A stretch of DNA of 64,000 nucleotides from Nioella ostreopsis (GCF_004000255.1 NZ_RCIQ01000012.1:62001-126000); one strand, 5' to 3'. Counted from the stretch's first letter, positions 15,767 through 24,012 are shown. A program made the numbers and translations. The notes: generated by a model from the sequence alone, not told the origin.

Positions 15767-16966
15767 ATGGGTGTTGTGGAAGTTCTGGATCCAGGTCAGC
15801 CGGCTCGGGCTGGTGGCTGGAAAGTGGATGTGAGCAGGGGTGAGCGGAACGGGCGGGTATCGTCCGAATGGTTCAACCGGCCCGATGACGAGCGGTATCT
15901 CTCGCTCGACGATCTCTGGGCCAATGTGAAAGGCCGGTCGGAGCGCAGCCGCAGCCGCGTGGTACAGACGGCGGATATCCGGGTCGAGGCTGCGCGCGAC
16001 AACCCCGAGCGGTTGCACTTGATGCTGCCGAAGGCACAAGAACCGGTCGCGCCGACGCATTGGGCGTTTGGCCAGCTTGCCAGCATCGTCGGCGCCCCGG
16101 CCTCCTACCTGCGGCAGTTGCCGGCGCCGCTGGCGGGCATCAACCTGCAATATGGTCTGACCAACCACCGCGCCGAGCAGGTGAAGACCTTCGAGACCGA
16201 AGATGGCCGCACGGAGTTGCGCGCCGTGACCGGCCCGGACTATGGCCGCATCCATGACCACGAGTTGGTCGAGGCGGTGCAGCGCATCGCGGGCAATGGC
16301 ACGGGCGACACGCGCTGGAAGGTGCCGGGCGTGCTCGACTGGTCGACCGGGGTCTACAACCCTGATGTCGAGATCAGCCGCGACACGACCACGCTTTATG
16401 CCTCGGACCGCGATGTCTTCCTGTTCCTGGTCGATGATCGCAACCCGATCGAGGCGGGCAAGTTGCCGGACGGCTCCCCCGATCTCTACTTCCGGGGTTT
16501 CTACTGCTGGAACTCCGAAGTGGGGGCAAAGACCCTCGGCATGGCGAGCTTCTACCTGCGAGCCGTGTGCCAGAACAGGAATCTCTGGGGGGTCGAGGAT
16601 TTTCAGGAGATCCGGATCCGGCATTCGAAATACGCAGCCTCCCGCTTTGCCCATGAGGCGGCACCGGCGCTGACGCGGTTTGCCAATTCCTCGCCGCAGG
16701 GCTTCGTGAACGGCATCAAGGCGGCGCGGCAGCAGATCGTGGCGCGCAGCGATGAGGACCGTGCGAATTTCCTGAGGAAGCGCGGCTTCTCGAAGCCCGA
16801 ATCTGGCAAGATCATCGAGAAGGTGCTGATGGAAGAGGGCCGCCCGCCCGAAAGCATCTTCGACTTCGTGCAGGGTATCACGCGACTTGCGCGCGACAAA
16901 ACCCAGCAGGATGCGCGGCTCGACATGGAAGGGCGCGCCAAGAAGCTCCTCGACCGGGTCGGCTGA
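15767..16966 (+). CDS. DUF932 domain protein
   Basis: 399 residues from the ATG at 15767; the ATG at 15761 abuts the GGAGG and is too close. The DUF932 core is visible: W-A-F-G-Q-L-A-S-I-V-G-A-P-A-S-Y-L-R-Q-L-P (about 99-119), G-P-D-Y-G-R-I-H-D, then G-F-Y-C-W-N-S-E-V-G and the late W-G-V-E-D-F. DUF932 proteins are common on conjugative elements and phages, often beside radC and anti-restriction genes; the biochemical role is unproven. Followed by a strong hairpin terminator and by radC. Confidence 0.88.
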   Translation: MGVVEVLDPGQPARAGGWKVDVSRGERNGRVSSEWFNRPDDERYLSLDDLWANVKGRSERSRSRVVQTADIRVEAARDNPERLHLMLPKAQEPVAPTHWAFGQLASIVGAPASYLRQLPAPLAGINLQYGLTNHRAEQVKTFETEDGRTELRAVTGPDYGRIHDHELVEAVQRIAGNGTGDTRWKVPGVLDWSTGVYNPDVEISRDTTTLYASDRDVFLFLVDDRNPIEAGKLPDGSPDLYFRGFYCWNSEVGAKTLGMASFYLRAVCQNRNLWGVEDFQEIRIRHSKYAASRFAHEAAPALTRFANSSPQGFVNGIKAARQQIVARSDEDRANFLRKRGFSKPESGKIIEKVLMEEGRPPESIFDFVQGITRLARDKTQQDARLDMEGRAKKLLDRVG

Positions 16967-16980
16967 CACCGGCCCGCCAC

Positions 16981-17009
16981 TGCGACCGCCTGCATGCGCG
17001 GCGGTCGCA
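16981..17009 (+). terminator. Terminator after DUF932 gene
   Basis: TGCGACCGCC (16981-16990) and GGCGGTCGCA (17000-17009) form a perfect 10-bp stem, followed by CTTTCCCC. Confidence 0.7.
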
Positions 17010-17090
17010 CTTTCCCCTTCGACAAGCGCCCGAATGGACCTGCCCAGAAGTGGCCGGGGGCCTCGACGCGTGCAGTTCTGCGAGATCCCC

Positions 17091-17531
17091 ATGACCCCCC
17101 AAGAAGAAACCATCGTCCTCGAGGCCCGTGACATCCTCGGCCGCTACCTCAGCCAGAACCCGGTCATCAGCAGCTGGCAGGCGCTCATGGACTATTGCGC
17201 GCTTACCGTCCGCGGACCGGTCGAGCGCTTCCACGTCCTCTATCTCGACCGCAAGAACCGCATCATCTCCGATGAGCTTCTCTCGACGGGCACGGTTGAT
17301 CACGTCCCGGTTTATCCGCGCGAGGTGATCAAGCGGGCGCTGATGCTGAACGCCAGCGCCCTGATCCTGATCCACAACCACCCGTCCGGCGATCCGACGC
17401 CGTCGGAGGCCGATGTCAGCATGACCAAGGAGATCCAGAAGGGCTGCAAGTATCTCGGCCTCACGCTGCACGATCACATCATCGTCGGTGCCGGGACGGA
17501 GCTGAGCCTGCGGGCGCTCGGCAAGCTCTGA
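17091..17531 (+). CDS. radC: RadC-like JAB/MPN domain protein
   Basis: 146 residues from the ATG at 17091; the open frame upstream overlaps the DUF932 gene and its terminator and is not credible. The JAB metal site H-N-H-P-S-G-D is at 95-101, with conserved P-T-P-S-E-A-D following. It lacks the N-terminal helix-hairpin-helix of chromosomal RadC (about 225 residues), as do many plasmid copies. Role on mobile elements is unknown. A GGCC-GGG-GGCC hairpin (17052-17062) sits 28 nt upstream of the start. IS481 is inserted directly after the stop codon. Confidence 0.9.
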   Translation: MTPQEETIVLEARDILGRYLSQNPVISSWQALMDYCALTVRGPVERFHVLYLDRKNRIISDELLSTGTVDHVPVYPREVIKRALMLNASALILIHNHPSGDPTPSEADVSMTKEIQKGCKYLGLTLHDHIIVGAGTELSLRALGKL

Positions 17532-17539
17532 CGCTGTGG

Positions 17540-18493
17540 CTAGTTGTGGAACGTCAACAGGTTGTTCCGATCCAATCCTAATCGGCTGATTGGTGGTTTA
17601 GACTTTAGCGCCGAGTGCGGACGGTGCCAATTGTAGAGATGCGTCCATACGGGCAGCTCCGCCGCGCGGTCTTCTGAGGTCTGGTAGGCGCGGGCATAGG
17701 CCCATTCGCGCAAAGCGGTTTGGATGAACCTTTCAGCTTTGCCATTGGTCTTCGGCGTGTAGGGTTTGGTCCTGATGTGCCGGATGCCGAGCCAGGCGCA
17801 GGCTGCCTTGAAGGCATTGGATTTGTAGCAACTGCCGTTGTCCGTCATGACCCGCGCCACCTTCACGCCCATGGACGCATACCACGCCACCGCCGCCTTC
17901 AGATGTGCGACTGCGCTGACTGCCTTCTCGTCCGGATGGATTTGAGTGGAGGACAGCCGTGACGCATCATCGATGCAGACATGCACATACTCCCAACCGA
18001 TCCCGCGACTGTTGGACTGGCCTGTCCTGTCGCCGGTGATGCGATGGCCGGTGCGCTCGAACTTGCCGAGGCGTTTGATATCGAGGTGGATCATGTCGCC
18101 GGGATGCTCACGTTCATAGCGCCGCACCGGCTCGGCAGGCTCCAGATCGCGCAGGCGGCTGAGGCCCGCCCGGCGCAGCACCCGGCTCACCGTGGCAGGC
18201 GAAACGCCGGTCTTGGCAGCAACATGCGCCCCCGTCAGGCGTTCACGGCGCAAGGAAATGATCCGCTCCGCGACATCCTCAGGCGTCGGATTGCGCAGAG
18301 AATGCGGCCGCGACCGGCGGTCCCGCAAACCGCTTCGGCCCTCCTGTTCATATCGTCGCCACCACTTCGCAGCGGTCTTGGCAGAACAGCCGCAAACGGC
18401 CCCGGCTTGCGAAAAGGCCATCCCGGCTGCGATCATCCCAACAAGCCGCTCTCGACCCAAAGGCGTCAGTCTGGCATTCTGATGCACGTTCAT
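17540..18493 (-). CDS. IS481-family transposase
   Basis: 317 residues from the ATG at 18493. N-terminal helix-turn-helix domains (S-Q-A-G-A-V-C-G-C-S-A-K-T-A; V-S-P-A-T-V-S-R-V-L-R) precede an rve integrase core with D in H-L-D-I-K, D in M-T-D-N-G and E in G-K-A-E-R-F. Full length, so the element may be active. The stop codon TAG comes from the CTAG target sequence at 17540-17543, outside the inverted repeat. Confidence 0.92.
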   Translation of the reverse strand: MNVHQNARLTPLGRERLVGMIAAGMAFSQAGAVCGCSAKTAAKWWRRYEQEGRSGLRDRRSRPHSLRNPTPEDVAERIISLRRERLTGAHVAAKTGVSPATVSRVLRRAGLSRLRDLEPAEPVRRYEREHPGDMIHLDIKRLGKFERTGHRITGDRTGQSNSRGIGWEYVHVCIDDASRLSSTQIHPDEKAVSAVAHLKAAVAWYASMGVKVARVMTDNGSCYKSNAFKAACAWLGIRHIRTKPYTPKTNGKAERFIQTALREWAYARAYQTSEDRAAELPVWTHLYNWHRPHSALKSKPPISRLGLDRNNLLTFHN

Positions 18494-18576
18494 TCGATCC
18501 CTCCGAACAGTGTTGAAGCTTGGTAACTCCAACCAACTCGGTCAGGATCGAATGGACAACCTGTTGAAAGCTCACA
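17545..18576 (-). mobile_element. IS481-family insertion sequence
   Basis: About 1,032 bp. The ends TGTGGAACGTCAACAGGTTG and, on the other strand, TGTGAGCTTTCAACAGGTTG form imperfect inverted repeats. Both ends are flanked by G-CTAG (17539-17543 and 18577-18581), matching the CTAG target preference known for IS481. One transposase gene spans it on the minus strand. It sits between radC and the next accessory gene without breaking either. Confidence 0.85.
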
Positions 18577-18628
18577 GCTAGGTCATCACCGTCGCCCCTT
18601 CTAGGAAGAGGGCGGCGGTTTGATCTTT

Positions 18629-18665
18629 GACGAATGAGGCGGGGAGAGTGGCTTCCCGCGCCGTC
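18629..18665 (+). promoter_or_regulatory. Structured leader, third copy of the GGGAGAG hairpin
   Basis: GACG (18629-18632) pairs with CGTC (18662-18665) around GGGAGAGTGGCTTCCC (18642-18657, loop TGG). The hairpin ends 20 nt before the ATG at 18678. The first 15 bases match the copy at 5017 exactly. Confidence 0.5.
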
Positions 18666-18677
18666 GGAGACATTGCC

Positions 18678-19196
18678 ATGTTTGACCTTCCCCTGCCGAT
18701 CCAACCGAGCCCGCGACCGTTGGGCCCCGTTCCAAATTGCCCGACTGTCGCTCCTGATCCCAACCTACCTTTCGCGCTGACGCGGATGCACCGGACACCT
18801 GCAGCCCTGATGTCGGGCACCGCTGCCCCCGTAGTCGTTGAGCGTTTTGCGACGCTGGCCGATGCCATGCAGGGCGCGTGTGAACTTGCGGAGGACTACG
18901 GCCTCGATCCAGCGCCGCAGCTTCTGGCCATCCTTGATTGCGACCAGCGCCTGGTTCTTGCCGGGGCCGCCAGTCATGGCGCTGTGGCTTGGTGCCACCC
19001 TGTCGCCAATGCCCTTGAGGCGCGGGCCGTCGTGACCGAGGCGGTTCAACTTCGCGCCCAGGCTGGCCGTGCCATTGATTGGCACGAGCCTGAATTGGCG
19101 CAGCGGCTGCGTCACCGTGCTGATCTGCTGGATGCGCGTCTGGTCGACCCGCTCTGGCGCGCCTTTGCCGCTCGCGCGCTGCAGATCGCGGCGTGA
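18678..19196 (+). CDS. Conserved plasmid protein of unknown function
   Basis: 172 residues from the ATG at 18678, where the leader hairpin and CGGAGA lie at the normal distance. The first 45 residues are proline-rich and probably disordered; the rest is helical, with L-A-D-A-M-Q-G-A-C-E-L-A-E-D-Y-G-L-D and a run of E-A-R-A-V-V-T-E-A-V. No known domain was recognised. First gene after the IS481; the next gene follows 102 bases on with its own ribosome site. Confidence 0.7.
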   Translation: MFDLPLPIQPSPRPLGPVPNCPTVAPDPNLPFALTRMHRTPAALMSGTAAPVVVERFATLADAMQGACELAEDYGLDPAPQLLAILDCDQRLVLAGAASHGAVAWCHPVANALEARAVVTEAVQLRAQAGRAIDWHEPELAQRLRHRADLLDARLVDPLWRAFAARALQIAA

Positions 19197-19298
19197 CGCC
19201 CGAGAGACAGAGGAGGGATGGGAGGGGTTTGAGCCTCGGGGGCCAGAAGAGTGCGCCACCTGGGGGGTCTGACCTGTCCTCACCGAACGGAGTTATCC

Positions 19299-19790
19299 AT
19301 GACCCAGACTGAACCCACTCTGGCCGCCCCGCTGCGGCCTTCCACCGTCGATTTCAGGGTGATCCTTGCCGCGCATGCCGAACGCACCGCCCGGACCCTC
19401 GCTCTGCGCCCGGGCAACAAAGACCGGCTCTTCGATGGTCTCATTGCCGCCGGCATCACCCATGTCACTGTGACCTTCGACGGTGCCGGGGACAGCGGCC
19501 AGATCGAAAGCATCGGCGCATGGTCCGGCGAGACCGCCGTCGAGTTCCCGGCGACCGAGATCGCCTATGCGGCACTGACCTGGGACGACCCCGAGGTCGA
19601 GATGCGGCAGCTCTCGCTGGAAGATGTCGTCGAGCAGCTGGCCTACGACTTCCTCTCCGACGCCTATGGCAGTTGGGAAAACAACGACGGCGCTTACGGC
19701 GAGTTCTGCTTCGACGCATCCGCACGCTGTATCCATCTGGAGTTCAACGAGCGCTTCACCTCGTCCGAACTCTACACGCACGATTTCTGA
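19299..19790 (+). CDS. DUF6878-like protein
   Basis: 163 residues. The pattern D-L-like core L-A-Y-D-F-L-S-D-A-Y-G-S-W-E-N-N-D-G-A-Y near 118-137 and a final E-F-N-E-R-F-T-S-S-E resemble proteins filed as DUF6878. The family name is from recollection. Soluble, acidic, no catalytic motif recognised. Start chosen for CGGAG eight bases upstream. Ten bases separate it from the DUF6915-like gene, with which it probably forms an operon. Confidence 0.75.
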   Translation: MTQTEPTLAAPLRPSTVDFRVILAAHAERTARTLALRPGNKDRLFDGLIAAGITHVTVTFDGAGDSGQIESIGAWSGETAVEFPATEIAYAALTWDDPEVEMRQLSLEDVVEQLAYDFLSDAYGSWENNDGAYGEFCFDASARCIHLEFNERFTSSELYTHDF

Positions 19791-19800
19791 GGGGGCGGCG

Positions 19801-20178
19801 ATGGCACATCCCTACCACCACGCGCTGTCCTCGGTGAAGAAATGGGGCGGCACGGTCGACAATTTTATGGCGGTGCATGCCTGGTTCGACCAGAGCAAGG
19901 AGATCACCGCCGACTTCCGGCACCGGGCCCTGCGGCACCATGCCGAGGGCATATTCATGGCCGAGACGATCTTCGGCCAGACCCTCACGCTCTCGACCGG
20001 GCGCATCATCCCGACCCGATGGGTTGGCGAACAACATGTGAAAGAGGATCTCGGCTTCATCCCGAGCTTTGCCGATTGGGTGAAGGCCATCCGGCCCGAA
20101 CCCTGGATGGGCCGGTCCGAGCGGATCGAGGCGCTGGTCGATCCGCATCACGCCTCGCCCGTGGTCGAGGTCAGCTGA
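19801..20178 (+). CDS. DUF6915-like protein
   Basis: 125 residues. The start M-A-H-P-Y-H-H-A-L-S-S-V-K-K-W-G-G and the core H-H-A-E-G-I-F-M-A-E with W-V-G-E-Q-H-V match proteins known as DUF6915. The conserved histidines could bind metal, but this is speculative. GGGGGCG lies before the ATG. One base separates it from the following small gene. Typical companion of RadC/DUF932 genes on rhodobacteral plasmids. Confidence 0.8.
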   Translation: MAHPYHHALSSVKKWGGTVDNFMAVHAWFDQSKEITADFRHRALRHHAEGIFMAETIFGQTLTLSTGRIIPTRWVGEQHVKEDLGFIPSFADWVKAIRPEPWMGRSERIEALVDPHHASPVVEVS

Positions 20179-20179
20179 C

Positions 20180-20377
20180 ATGACTGATCCCGCATACTTG
20201 CGCCTCGGTCTGCCGCCGACGGCATCGCCTCAGACAGTTCTGCGCGCGGCGGTCCGGGCGCTTCACCCCGACACGCGCGCCGTGCGCAGCTTCCGGACGG
20301 CGCGCAAGCGCTTCTACCTGCAGATGCTTTGTGCGCATGCCGCGCAACAGGCGGCGGGTGACAATCCTACCGGCTGA
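20180..20377 (+). CDS. Short J-domain-like protein
   Basis: 65 residues. Y-L-R-L-G-L-P-P-T-A-S-P-Q-T-V-L-R-A-A-V-R-A-L followed by H-P-D reads like helix I end, helix II and the H-P-D loop of a DnaJ J-domain; helix III would be F-R-T-A-R-K-R-F-Y-L-Q-M-L. No Gly/Phe or zinc region follows. It could recruit a host DnaK to plasmid processes, but no partner is visible. It is translationally close to the DUF6915-like gene. Confidence 0.65.
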   Translation: MTDPAYLRLGLPPTASPQTVLRAAVRALHPDTRAVRSFRTARKRFYLQMLCAHAAQQAAGDNPTG

Positions 20378-20453
20378 TCGCTTCCAACCAACCCTTCATC
20401 CCAATCCAGCGCCCGGCCCCAAGGCCCTGGTTTCTCAATCTCAGGAGGTCCCC

Positions 20454-20873
20454 ATGGCGGATTACTTCAACCATTTCTCATGCCTGATCGACGTCGGCAG
20501 CCCCGAAAAGGCCGCCCGCGTACTCGCGCTGTTTCATGACCTGCGCGCTGCGGATCAGGACGCCGACGACCCGGAGGTGGCGGGTTTCACCCTCGTGCAT
20601 CAGGACGCGCCCGAGGGCAGCACCCTCTGGATCCATGATGATGAGCACGGCGATGTCGAGGCGGTCATCCGCTTCGTGCTGCGCCTGGCAGAAGACCTCG
20701 ACCTCACCGGTCTCTGGGGGTTTCAGTACGGTCTGACCTGTTCCCGCCCGCGCCTCGACGCCTTCGGCGGCGGCGCGCATGTCATCGATCTCGGCGCGTG
20801 CAAGTCCATCGGCTGGACCAGCAGCCAGGAATGGCTCGCCGCCGCGCTGAACGGAGAGGACGCCGATGCCTGA
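20454..20873 (+). CDS. Conserved plasmid protein of unknown function
   Basis: 139 residues from the ATG at 20454 (AGGAGG six bases upstream). Features: D-Y-F-N-H-F-S-C-L-I-D at the N-terminus, an acidic middle, and W-G-F-Q-Y-G-L-T-C-S-R-P near residue 93. No domain recognised. It overlaps the next gene by 8 bases, so the two are probably co-translated. Confidence 0.72.
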   Translation: MADYFNHFSCLIDVGSPEKAARVLALFHDLRAADQDADDPEVAGFTLVHQDAPEGSTLWIHDDEHGDVEAVIRFVLRLAEDLDLTGLWGFQYGLTCSRPRLDAFGGGAHVIDLGACKSIGWTSSQEWLAAALNGEDADA

Positions 20874-21510
20874 GGTGATCTGCACCACCGTCTACCAGTT
20901 CCCCGAGCTTTCGGAAGCGGCCAAGGAAAAGGCGCGCAGCTGGTATCGCGAGATCGGGCCCCACGACGATTGGTGGGACGCGGTCTATGAGGATTTCGAG
21001 CGGGTCTGCGAAATCCTCGGCATCCGCCTGAAGACCACGCCCTTCCGCCTGATGGGCGGCGGCACGCGGGCAAAGCCCTGCATTTGGTTCTCCGGGTTCT
21101 GGAGCCAGGGCGACGGGGCCTGCTTCGAGGGCTACCTTAGCCATGCCAAGGGTGCGGCCGCGCGCATCCGCGACTACGCGCCCCAAGACGCGGCGTTGCA
21201 CGGCATCGCCGACCGGCTGCAGGCCATCCAGCGGCGTAACTTCTACCATCTCGCTGCCGAGGTCAGCCACCGCGGCCGCTACTACCACGAATACACCATG
21301 GCCGTTGACGTCACGCGGCACAGCCCGACCTGGCAGCCACCGACCGAGGACGCCGAGGAGATCGTGACCGAGGCGCTGCGTGATCTGGCCCGCTGGCTCT
21401 ACCGCCAACTTGAGGCTGAATACGACCACCTCACTTCGGACGAGGCCATCGAGGAAGGGATCATCGTCAACGAGTACACCTTCACCGAAGGAGGGCGCCA
21501 CTTCGGGTGA
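20866..21510 (+). CDS. Conserved protein, often labelled 'antitoxin of TA stability system'
   Basis: 214 residues. The N-terminus (E-V-I-C-T-T-V-Y-Q-F-P-E-L-S-E-A-A-K-E) and the core W-F-S-G-F-W-S-Q-G-D-G-A-C-F-E-G are distinctive and seen in phage and plasmid proteins usually carrying an uninformative antitoxin label (recollection). No toxin lies next to it, so I do not adopt that function. Aromatic- and acid-rich; soluble. Overlaps the previous gene by 8 bases. Confidence 0.72.
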   Translation: MPEVICTTVYQFPELSEAAKEKARSWYREIGPHDDWWDAVYEDFERVCEILGIRLKTTPFRLMGGGTRAKPCIWFSGFWSQGDGACFEGYLSHAKGAAARIRDYAPQDAALHGIADRLQAIQRRNFYHLAAEVSHRGRYYHEYTMAVDVTRHSPTWQPPTEDAEEIVTEALRDLARWLYRQLEAEYDHLTSDEAIEEGIIVNEYTFTEGGRHFG

Positions 21511-21528
21511 GGCGGCACGGTTGAAAAC

Positions 21529-21556
21529 TGTCAGAAAATTGCGCATTTTTCTGACA
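21529..21556. promoter_or_regulatory. Inverted repeat, probable operator of DUF6088 gene
   Basis: TGTCAGAAAA (21529-21538) and TTTTCTGACA (21547-21556) form a perfect 10-bp dyad with an 8-bp spacer, ending 11 bases before the next ATG. Fits autoregulation by the AbiEi-like protein. Confidence 0.7.
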
Positions 21557-21567
21557 AAGGAGCGATC

Positions 21568-22161
21568 ATGGAGCGCAGGGCCGAGAGCATTATGAAGGTC
21601 GCGATGACGTTGCCGGAGGGGGTGCCCTTGGCAGCGAAGGGGCTCCTGCACCTCGGCTCGCGCGCGGCGGTCGATCAGACGCTGTCGCGTCTGGCCGCGC
21701 GCGGCGAGCTGATCCGTGCGGGACGCGGCATCTACATGCGCCCGGTCCAGACACGCTTTGGCCCGCGCAGTCCGTCCGCTGAACAGGCGATTGAAGCACT
21801 CGCTGTGCAGCGGGGCGAGACGATCGTCCCGAGCGGTGCTGCCGCGGCAAACGTTTTGGGCCTCGCGACACAGGTGCCGGTCAAGTCGGTTTACCTCACC
21901 TCGGGGCGAAGCCGCGTACTGAACCTTGGCCGGCAAGCGGTCGAACTTCGTCATGCGCCGCGTTGGCAGTTGGCCCTTGGGAGCAAGACCTCCGGCCAGG
22001 TTGTCCGGGCTCTTGCCTGGCTCGGACCGGATGAGGCTCCCAAGGCCCTGCAAATCCTGCGATCCAAGCTCACGGAGACGGCAAAGACTGAACTGATGTC
22101 CGCCGCGCCGCAGTTCCCGACTTGGCTGGCACGATTGGTTGGAGAGATAGTCCATGGCTGA
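21568..22161 (+). CDS. DUF6088/AbiEi-like antitoxin without its toxin
   Basis: 197 residues. N-terminal winged helix (L-S-R-L-A-A-R-G-E-L-I-R-A-G-R-G-I-Y) and the AbiEi-like body (S-G-A-A-A-A-N-V-L-G-L, then V-Y-L-T-S-G). Such proteins repress their promoter and neutralise a nucleotidyltransferase toxin encoded directly downstream. Here the downstream frame (22154 on) starts plausibly but carries none of the toxin motifs, and the region runs into the converging abiE genes. It is thus an orphan antitoxin or a free repressor with an intact operator. Confidence 0.8.
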   Translation: MERRAESIMKVAMTLPEGVPLAAKGLLHLGSRAAVDQTLSRLAARGELIRAGRGIYMRPVQTRFGPRSPSAEQAIEALAVQRGETIVPSGAAAANVLGLATQVPVKSVYLTSGRSRVLNLGRQAVELRHAPRWQLALGSKTSGQVVRALAWLGPDEAPKALQILRSKLTETAKTELMSAAPQFPTWLARLVGEIVHG

Positions 22162-22277
22162 GGCATCAGTGCACCTGAGCGCTTTGCCTGGTGCCCATCC
22201 CGAGGCGGGAGGCAAATTCAAGACAGTCGACGCAGGGGGCCAATGCTCACCCGCCTCGCGACGGTGCGGTGCACGGT

Positions 22278-23195
22278 TCAGCCCAGAAGCTTCAGCAGGG
22301 CGTCGCGCTGCGCAGTGTGCTTTATGGGGTTGTCGCGCTTCAGCTTACTCAGGTTGAGGAGTTTCCACTGCACGGCTGGCAGGTGTACCGCCTGCAACCG
22401 GTCGATGGCCGCAAAGTCCGGCTCACCGTCTTGAAGTGTCAGAAGGAACTGCCTCGCATTGGCATCGAGTCGCGATTGCACATCGGCGATCATTTTCAGC
22501 CGCGTCGCCAGAAGTATGTCTAGGGGGACCGGTGTTCTGGTCATGCCCTCGAATTCCCGCGCGTAGGGTTGCCCGAGATCGATCAGGTTCGGATCGAGCA
22601 GCTCATGCGCCGGGCGCGGCGAACTGGCGACATAGATCAGGAAGGTCTGGAAGAGGTCCTGCGTCAGGCCCTCGTTCTCGTAAAGGAGCGTGACGTCGTA
22701 GAGATCCCGGGGATGCTGCCTGTCGAGGGCAGCGTGCAGTTTACCAGCGAACAGGTCTTCGAACGAGACGATCTGCATTTCAGCATAGCCATAAGCATCT
22801 TCCACAGCAGCCGAGACAGTCCGGATTTCCGGGTCGTGGACAACGCCTCGGGTCACGGGCGAGGTTTCGATCTTGATCTCGGCATTGCCGAGGCGCGCCA
22901 GAAGCCGCGTGGCTCCACCGCCGCCTCCTTGGATGCGTTGAGATTTCGCGCCGCGGATACCGGTCTCGATGGATGCGGCGATCCGATCCATCGCGGCGTT
23001 GATCTCGTTCAGGCTCTCTGCGCGATCCTTGATTGGCAGGTAGGTCAGGTCGATATCGACCGACAACCGCGGCAGGTCGCGATAGAACAGGTTGATGGCC
23101 GTCCCGCCCTTGAGCGCGAAGACGTTTTCGCTCGCGACATGGGGCAGGACGCGCACCAGGAGCGCAACTTGGGCTTCATAGGTCTCACGCGCCAT
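22278..23195 (-). CDS. abiEii: AbiEii-type nucleotidyltransferase toxin
   Basis: 305 residues. The nucleotidyltransferase core is visible: F-A-L-K-G-G-T-A-I-N-L-F near 26-37, then L-S-V-D-I-D-L-T with the paired aspartates, and later S-F-E-D-L-F-A-G-K-L. Members transfer nucleotides to tRNA or other substrates and arrest growth, giving abortive phage resistance (type IV toxin-antitoxin). It overlaps the antitoxin gene by 11 bases. Its end converges with the orphan DUF6088 locus. Confidence 0.88.
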   Translation of the reverse strand: MARETYEAQVALLVRVLPHVASENVFALKGGTAINLFYRDLPRLSVDIDLTYLPIKDRAESLNEINAAMDRIAASIETGIRGAKSQRIQGGGGGATRLLARLGNAEIKIETSPVTRGVVHDPEIRTVSAAVEDAYGYAEMQIVSFEDLFAGKLHAALDRQHPRDLYDVTLLYENEGLTQDLFQTFLIYVASSPRPAHELLDPNLIDLGQPYAREFEGMTRTPVPLDILLATRLKMIADVQSRLDANARQFLLTLQDGEPDFAAIDRLQAVHLPAVQWKLLNLSKLKRDNPIKHTAQRDALLKLLG

Positions 23196-24006
23196 TGCCG
23201 GCCTCCGGTTTTACGAAATCTTCCGGCACCATGATCCGATAGCGCGGGTGGATTTTGCCACCTCGGACCAAGGCTCGGTCGCCGCTGCCGAGGTCGAATG
23301 CCTGCGGGTCGACCCGTTTGCGCCAGGGATGATCGTGGCGGTCGGCAAAGACGAAGAACAGGCGCTTGACCTTGATCTTGCGGCACGCCTGGAGGAGGTC
23401 GGCAAGCAGTTTCGGGCGAAGGGTCGTCAGGCTCTCGAAGACCATATCGAGCGTGTGGAAGCTTTCATGGTCAGGCAACTCGTCCATGGCCTCAAGGATC
23501 GCGCGCTCCGGCGTCGACATCGTCAGACCCCAGTCCCATGGCTGGCCGGTCGTTTTGCCATCAATCAAGCCCAGTTTCGGATCGGTAAACAAGGATCGGG
23601 GGCGGGTTCTGATCGTGGCATCCATCGGCAGTTTCGCCAGCCAGTTGGGGATACTTTCCCCATAGACCCAGACCGGACCGCTTTCGCCGAGGCGCAGATA
23701 GTGGGCATGCCCCTGTTCGCCGAGCGCCGTGGTGCCGCCCACATGCAGGTCGTGGCCCATAATATGCTGCGTGGAGAGGATGCAGGTCTTCCAGTCGATG
23801 CCGTTCGATGTCGGGGTGGCTGCGGTGCTGGGGAGTGGGCGGCGGAATACGCCTCGGGTGATGCGGTCGAGCCAGCCGCGCTTCACATAGTCACGGAAGC
23901 TCTCATAGGCGATGCCTTGGGAGACCAGCCACGCGGCATCGACCAGATACCCGGCGGGCACTGCATCGAGCAGTTTCTTCAGATTCTGTGACCTTGCGGC
24001 GTCCAT
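23185..24006 (-). CDS. abiEi: AbiEi-type antitoxin/repressor
   Basis: 273 residues from the ATG at 24006; a TTG three codons upstream is possible. N-terminal winged helix (W-L-V-S-Q-G-I-A-Y-E-S-F-R-D-Y-V) and G-W-L-D-R-I-T-R-G-V-F-R precede the C-terminal toxin-blocking domain, which includes a basic region W-R-K-R-V. First gene of the abiE pair. Two direct repeats (24013-24039) overlap its promoter region and are likely binding sites. Confidence 0.85.
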   Translation of the reverse strand: MDAARSQNLKKLLDAVPAGYLVDAAWLVSQGIAYESFRDYVKRGWLDRITRGVFRRPLPSTAATPTSNGIDWKTCILSTQHIMGHDLHVGGTTALGEQGHAHYLRLGESGPVWVYGESIPNWLAKLPMDATIRTRPRSLFTDPKLGLIDGKTTGQPWDWGLTMSTPERAILEAMDELPDHESFHTLDMVFESLTTLRPKLLADLLQACRKIKVKRLFFVFADRHDHPWRKRVDPQAFDLGSGDRALVRGGKIHPRYRIMVPEDFVKPEAGNGA

Positions 24007-24012
24007 GATACC

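Noticed and set aside
20866-21510. Calling this gene an antitoxin because homologues carry that label
   Set aside because: No toxin gene is adjacent and the protein has no antitoxin-like DNA-binding motif; the label is not evidence.
22154-22357. 67-codon frame after the DUF6088 gene, possible toxin partner
   Set aside because: Only the first few residues look like a toxin start; no nucleotidyltransferase motifs and it overlaps the abiEii gene.
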